Origin: Chelatococcus sp. YT9
Lineage (GTDB): Bacteria > Pseudomonadota > Alphaproteobacteria > Rhizobiales > Beijerinckiaceae
Length of the DNA stretch: 64,000 nucleotides
Reading direction: 5' to 3'
Assembly (NCBI RefSeq): GCF_018398315.1
Contig: NZ_JAHBRW010000001.1
Coordinates: 3,914,501 to 3,978,500 of the forward strand
This document shows positions 60,074 through 64,000 of the stretch, piece after piece. Under the pieces are notes generated by a model. That model was not told the DNA's origin. It searched no databases and saw nothing but the letters and a program-made list of their open reading frames with translations. The position numbers were made by a program, and so were the translations under genes. Position 1 is the stretch's first letter; each line of letters opens with the position of its first letter.

Positions 60074-60733
60074 ATGACGACGGATATCGACCCTAACGCG
60101 GCCAAGGACGAGACCCTCGAGGTTCCGGCTCCGCTTGGCGAGCTCGAAACGCTCGGAGCCCACGTGATTGGCGCTTTGGGGGAGGGCATAGAGGCGGTTG
60201 TCGCCTTTGGCGAGCTCGCCATTCTGGCTCCTGCCAGCGACATCCTCCGCGTCCTGAAGTTCCTTCGGGACGATCCCGTTTGCCGCTTCGTGAACTTCAC
60301 CGACATCTGCGGTGTCGATTATCCGGCGCGCCCGATGCGCTTCGATGTCGTCTACCATCTTCTGTCGCCGTCATTTAATCGGCGGATCCGCGTGAAGGTT
60401 CAGGCGGATGAGGGAACCCGCGTGCCGAGTGCAGTCGGCATATTTCCCGCGGCTGACTGGTTCGAGCGTGAAGTCTACGACCTTTATGGGGTCATCTTCT
60501 CCGGCCATCCGGATCTCAGGCGCATCCTGACCGACTACGGTTTCGAGGGGCATCCGCTGCGGAAGGATTTCCCGCTGACCGGCTTCGTCGAAGTTCGCTA
60601 CAACGACAGCGAGAAGCGCGTGGTGTACGAGCCGGTGCGCCTGAACCAGGAGTTCCGCAACTTCGACTTCCTGTCACCGTGGGAAGGGACCGAATATATC
60701 CTTCCCGGCGATGAAAAAGCGAAGGGGAATTGA
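60074..60733 (+). CDS. nuoC: NADH-quinone oxidoreductase subunit C
   Basis: A 219-residue peripheral-arm subunit. Signature [20 protein letters not shown] and the end region [20 protein letters not shown]. It stabilises the NuoB/D module. Confidence 0.97.
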   Translation: MTTDIDPNAAKDETLEVPAPLGELETLGAHVIGALGEGIEAVVAFGELAILAPASDILRVLKFLRDDPVCRFVNFTDICGVDYPARPMRFDVVYHLLSPSFNRRIRVKVQADEGTRVPSAVGIFPAADWFEREVYDLYGVIFSGHPDLRRILTDYGFEGHPLRKDFPLTGFVEVRYNDSEKRVVYEPVRLNQEFRNFDFLSPWEGTEYILPGDEKAKGN

Positions 60734-60738
60734 CCGCG

Positions 60739-61185
60739 ATGGCTTCCGCTGCATCATCGGCTATCCCCGGGGGCTGTCTTTGCGGCGCGGTTCGTTTTTC
60801 GGCCGTGCCCGCCAAGCACGAAATGGATGTCTGCCATTGCGGCATGTGCCAGCGGTGGAGCGGTGGCGTCTTCATGACAGTGCCCTGCGCGGAGATCACC
60901 GTCGCTGACGAGAGCGCGTTGGGCGTCTATCCCTCTTCCGAATGGGGCGAGCGCCTTTTCTGCAAGACGTGCGGGACGAGCCTGATGTGGCGTTTGCGCG
61001 GGCAGCAGGGAGGGAACGTCGCCGTCTCCATGCAGAGCTTCGACGACAAGTCGTCCTTCGTCTTCGCCGAAGAGATCTTCATCGACGAAAAGCCGGATCT
61101 CTATAGTTTTGTGGGGGACCGCCCCCGCAAGACCGGCGCCGAGATCATGGCTGAATTCGCCGCACAACAGGCGGGATCAGAATGA
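60739..61185 (+). CDS. GFA-family (CENP-V/GFA) zinc protein
   Basis: A 148-residue protein. Zinc-binding cysteines in [22 protein letters not shown] and FCKTCGTSL match the glutathione-dependent formaldehyde-activating enzyme family. It lies between nuoC and nuoD, which normally adjoin. Its stop overlaps the nuoD start (ATGA), so it is coupled to complex I expression. No known role in complex I. ATG 60739 is chosen. Confidence 0.88.
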   Translation: MASAASSAIPGGCLCGAVRFSAVPAKHEMDVCHCGMCQRWSGGVFMTVPCAEITVADESALGVYPSSEWGERLFCKTCGTSLMWRLRGQQGGNVAVSMQSFDDKSSFVFAEEIFIDEKPDLYSFVGDRPRKTGAEIMAEFAAQQAGSE

Positions 61186-62372
61186 GCGAGCACGAGATCC
61201 GCAATTTCTCGATCAACTTCGGTCCGCAGCATCCGGCGGCCCACGGCGTGTTGCGCTTGGTGCTGGAGCTCGACGGCGAGGTTGTCGAGCGCGTCGATCC
61301 GCATATCGGGCTGCTGCATCGTGGCACTGAGAAGCTGATAGAAGCCAAAACCTATCTGCAAGCCGTGCCTTATTTCGACCGGCTCGACTATGTCGCGCCG
61401 ATGAATCAGGAACACGCGTTCGCGCTCGCAGTGGAGCGGCTGCTCGGCATTACCGTGCCGAAGCGCGGGCAGCTCATCCGCGTGCTCTATTCGGAAATCG
61501 GGCGGCTTCTCTCGCATCTCCTCAATGTCACCACGCAGGCCATGGACGTCGGCGCGCTGACGCCGCCACTGTGGGGCTTCGAGGAGCGCGAGAAGCTGAT
61601 GGTCTTCTACGAGCGGGCCTCGGGCGCGCGCATGCATGCGGCTTATTTCCGGCCCGGCGGCGTGCATCAGGACCTTCCGCCGAAGCTCATCGACGATATC
61701 TATGCCTTCTGTGATCCCTTCCTGAAGGTCTGCGACGATCTCGAGGATCTGCTGACCGAGAACCGCATCTTCAAGCAGCGCAACGTCGATATCGGCGTTG
61801 TCAGCCTTGATGAGTGCTGGGCTTGGGGGTTCTCGGGCGTGATGGTCCGCGGTTCAGGCGCGGCCTGGGATCTGCGCAAGTCGCAGCCCTACGAGTGCTA
61901 CGAAGAGCTCGATTTCGACATTCCCATCGGCAAGAACGGCGACTGTTACGACCGTTATTGCATCCGTATGGAAGAGATGCGGCAGTCCGCCTCCCTCATG
62001 AAGCAGTGCTGCGAGCTGTTGCGCTCGCCGGCAGGGCAGGGGCCGCATTCCGCCGTCGACAACAAGATCGTGCCCCCGAAGCGCGGTGAGATGAAGCGCT
62101 CGATGGAAGCGCTCATCCATCACTTCAAGCTCTATACCGAGGGCTACCACGTGCCCGCCGGTGACGTTTATGCCGCTGTCGAGGCGCCCAAGGGTGAATT
62201 CGGTGTCTATCTCGTGTCCGACGGCACGAACAAGCCCTACCGGTGCAAGATCAAGGCGCCGGGGTTTGCGCATCTACAGGCGATGGATTTCCTGTGCCGC
62301 GGACACATGCTCGCGGACGTCTCGGCTATCCTGGGGTCGCTCGACATCGTGTTCGGGGAGGTTGACCGGTGA
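61182..62372 (+). CDS. nuoD: NADH-quinone oxidoreductase subunit D
   Basis: A 396-residue quinone-site subunit. Signatures: [20 protein letters not shown] near the start, [25 protein letters not shown] and the C-terminal [20 protein letters not shown]. Confidence 0.97.
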   Translation: MSEHEIRNFSINFGPQHPAAHGVLRLVLELDGEVVERVDPHIGLLHRGTEKLIEAKTYLQAVPYFDRLDYVAPMNQEHAFALAVERLLGITVPKRGQLIRVLYSEIGRLLSHLLNVTTQAMDVGALTPPLWGFEEREKLMVFYERASGARMHAAYFRPGGVHQDLPPKLIDDIYAFCDPFLKVCDDLEDLLTENRIFKQRNVDIGVVSLDECWAWGFSGVMVRGSGAAWDLRKSQPYECYEELDFDIPIGKNGDCYDRYCIRMEEMRQSASLMKQCCELLRSPAGQGPHSAVDNKIVPPKRGEMKRSMEALIHHFKLYTEGYHVPAGDVYAAVEAPKGEFGVYLVSDGTNKPYRCKIKAPGFAHLQAMDFLCRGHMLADVSAILGSLDIVFGEVDR

Positions 62373-62396
62373 CCATGATGATGAGGAGCTGCTGAT

Positions 62397-63347
62397 ATGG
62401 CTGTTCGCCGTCTTGCGCCCCCCGATGTCCAGCCTTCGTCCTTCGCCTTCACGGCGGAGAACGCTGTCTGGGCAGGCGAGCAGATCGCCAAATATCCCGA
62501 GGGCCGGCAAGCCTCCGCCGTCATTTCACTGTTGTGGAAAGCGCAGGAGCAGTGTGGGGGATGGCTGCCTGAGGCCGCCATCCGGAACATCGCCGAGCTT
62601 CTCGGCATGGCCTATATCCGTGTACTGGAGGTGGCGACCTTCTACACGATGTTCAACCTGGAGCCGGTCGGCAAATATTTCGTCCAGCTCTGCGGCACGA
62701 CGCCGTGCATGGTTCGCGGCGCCGGTGCGCTGCGGGATGTCCTGCAGGCTCGCTTCGGCGATCAACATCATGTCTCGGCGGATGGCAATTTCTCCTGGCT
62801 CGAGGTGGAATGCCTCGGTGCCTGCTGTAACGCGCCGATGGTGCAGATCAACGACGACTACTATGAAGATCTGACGCCGGAGAGCCTGAATACTCTTCTC
62901 GACAATTTGGCTGCCGGCAAGCCGGTCAAGATCGGTCCGCAGAATGAGCGCACGTCGTCTGAGCCCGAGAGGGGCCTGACCTCCCTGACCGATCCGTCCC
63001 TCTATGACGGCTCCGTCATCGGCTCATGGAGGAAGCGCTTCGAAGAGGAAGAAGCCAAGGCCAAGGCCGCTGCCGAGGAGAAGGCGAAGGCTGAGGCTGC
63101 TGCGGCGGCGGCAGAAGCGGCCCAGGTCAAGGAACCGAAGAAGTCCGCCGGCACGCGTCCCGAGCAGCAGGCCGCCGATAGCCCGGCCGAGCGCGTCGCG
63201 GACGGCAAGGCGCCGGTGTCCGCAGCCGATAACACGAAGGCGGCGCCCGCCAATCCGACCGAGGAGAACGAGCGGGCGAAGGACAGGGGCACTGCACCGA
63301 CGGCGCCTGCCAACCCGTCCAATCCCGACGACAAGGCGAAGGGGTGA
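62397..63347 (+). CDS. nuoE: NADH-quinone oxidoreductase subunit E, long C-terminal tail
   Basis: A 316-residue protein. The first 180 residues are the normal [2Fe-2S] subunit (QLCGTTPCMVRGAG and VECLGACCNAPMVQIND carry the four cysteines). The remaining 130 residues are low-complexity, rich in Ala, Lys, Glu and Pro, starting near KRFEEEEAKAKAAAEEKAKA. Such tails occur on NuoE in Hyphomicrobiales; their role is unknown. Confidence 0.95.
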   Translation: MAVRRLAPPDVQPSSFAFTAENAVWAGEQIAKYPEGRQASAVISLLWKAQEQCGGWLPEAAIRNIAELLGMAYIRVLEVATFYTMFNLEPVGKYFVQLCGTTPCMVRGAGALRDVLQARFGDQHHVSADGNFSWLEVECLGACCNAPMVQINDDYYEDLTPESLNTLLDNLAAGKPVKIGPQNERTSSEPERGLTSLTDPSLYDGSVIGSWRKRFEEEEAKAKAAAEEKAKAEAAAAAAEAAQVKEPKKSAGTRPEQQAADSPAERVADGKAPVSAADNTKAAPANPTEENERAKDRGTAPTAPANPSNPDDKAKG

Positions 63348-63353
63348 GCGGCC

Positions 63354-64000
63354 ATGCTTCATGACAGGGACCGCATCTTCACTAATCTCTACGGCTTGCA
63401 GAGCCCCGGCCTGAAGGCGGCGCTGATGCGCGGCAACTGGGACGGCACGAAGTTCCTGCTGGAACAGGGCCGTGACTGGATCATCGACGAGATGAAGAAG
63501 TCGGGCCTGCGCGGTCGTGGCGGCGCGGGCTTCCCGACGGGTATGAAGTGGTCCTTCATGCCGAAGCAGTCGGACGGGCGGCCTCATTATCTGGTCGTCA
63601 ATGCGGACGAGTCGGAGCCTGGTACCTGCAAGGATCGGGAGATCATGCGGCACGATCCGCATCTCTTGATCGAGGGGTGCATGATCGCCTCCTTCGCCAT
63701 GGGCGCGCATGCCGCCTACATCTACATCCGCGGCGAATACATTGCCGAGCGCGAGGCATTACAGCGGGCCGTTGACGAAGCCTATGAGGCAAAGCTCATC
63801 GGCAAGGACAACGTTCACGGCTATCCCTTTGATCTTTATGTGCATCACGGCGCCGGCGCCTATATCTGCGGCGAGGAAACGGCCCTTCTGGAAAGCCTCG
63901 AAGGCAAGAAGGGCATGCCGCGGCTGAAGCCGCCATTCCCTGCCAATATGGGCCTCTATGGCTGCCCCACCACCGTCAACAACGTCGAGTCGATTGCGGT
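63354..64000 (+). CDS. nuoF: NADH-quinone oxidoreductase subunit F (3' end missing)
   Basis: The first 215 residues of the NADH- and FMN-binding subunit: [40 protein letters not shown] and [20 protein letters not shown]. The window edge cuts the gene, so the C-terminal iron-sulfur cluster region is not seen. Confidence 0.97.
   Translation, partial: MLHDRDRIFTNLYGLQSPGLKAALMRGNWDGTKFLLEQGRDWIIDEMKKSGLRGRGGAGFPTGMKWSFMPKQSDGRPHYLVVNADESEPGTCKDREIMRHDPHLLIEGCMIASFAMGAHAAYIYIRGEYIAEREALQRAVDEAYEAKLIGKDNVHGYPFDLYVHHGAGAYICGEETALLESLEGKKGMPRLKPPFPANMGLYGCPTTVNNVESIA

Overview
The window looks like the chromosome of an alphaproteobacterium of the Hyphomicrobiales (Rhizobiales) type. The evidence is high GC, the nuoA-nuoB-nuoC-nuoD-nuoE-nuoF order with a long-tailed NuoE, rhizobial-style palindromic intergenic repeats, and host genes of familiar rhizobial families. 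The genus cannot be fixed from sequence alone. The window splits cleanly at a tRNA-Gln(CUG) gene (37849-37922, minus strand). Everything to its left (1 to about 37.85 kb) is a tailed-phage prophage of HK97/siphovirus type. Everything to its right is ordinary chromosome.

Prophage. The structural genes run leftward: small and large terminase, portal, prohead protease, HK97 major capsid, connector and neck proteins, tail terminator, tail tube, a tail-assembly chaperone pair that appears to need a -1 frameshift, and the tape measure. Further tail genes, lysis genes and the left attachment site lie outside the window. A 5-kb accessory island (4.9-9.7 kb) is inserted between chaperone and tape measure. 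It carries a lipoprotein, an antirepressor, a PD-(D/E)XK-like protein, a small repressor, a RelE-type toxin-antitoxin pair and a DUF2806 protein. Replication genes also run leftward (20-27 kb): primase, DNA methyltransferase, DUF5906 helicase, and two paralogues each preceded by its own array of 10-bp direct repeats. A divergent Cro-like/CI pair with a palindromic operator forms the switch at 26.8-28.0 kb. A rightward early operon (28-37.8 kb) holds small unknown proteins, an HD hydrolase, DUF2303, a complete DNA polymerase sliding clamp, a MazG-like protein, DUF5131, DUF4326, SSB, an excisionase-like protein and a tyrosine integrase. The integrase sits beside the 3' end of tRNA-Gln, the probable attachment site.

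Chromosome. An AraC regulator and a membrane diguanylate cyclase are followed by a divergent sugar-acid-type catabolic/uptake cluster. Leftward are a GntR regulator, two paralogous substrate-binding proteins, a 3-hydroxyisobutyrate-dehydrogenase-like enzyme and an SDR. Rightward are a mandelate racemase/enolase-family enzyme, two ABC permeases and two small unknown proteins. No ATPase is present. Next come modABC (molybdate uptake) with a ModE-type regulator and a ModE-like operator, tex, an amidohydrolase, a small unknown protein, a ROK-family protein, and the start of the complex I operon (nuoA-F, nuoF cut by the window edge) with a GFA-family gene inserted between nuoC and nuoD.

The most unusual signals are the two repeat arrays paired with two paralogues, a duplicated 100-bp structured leader in front of the antirepressor and the nuclease-like gene, a CI-type operator shared by the switch and the early operon, and two apparently leaderless phage transcripts.
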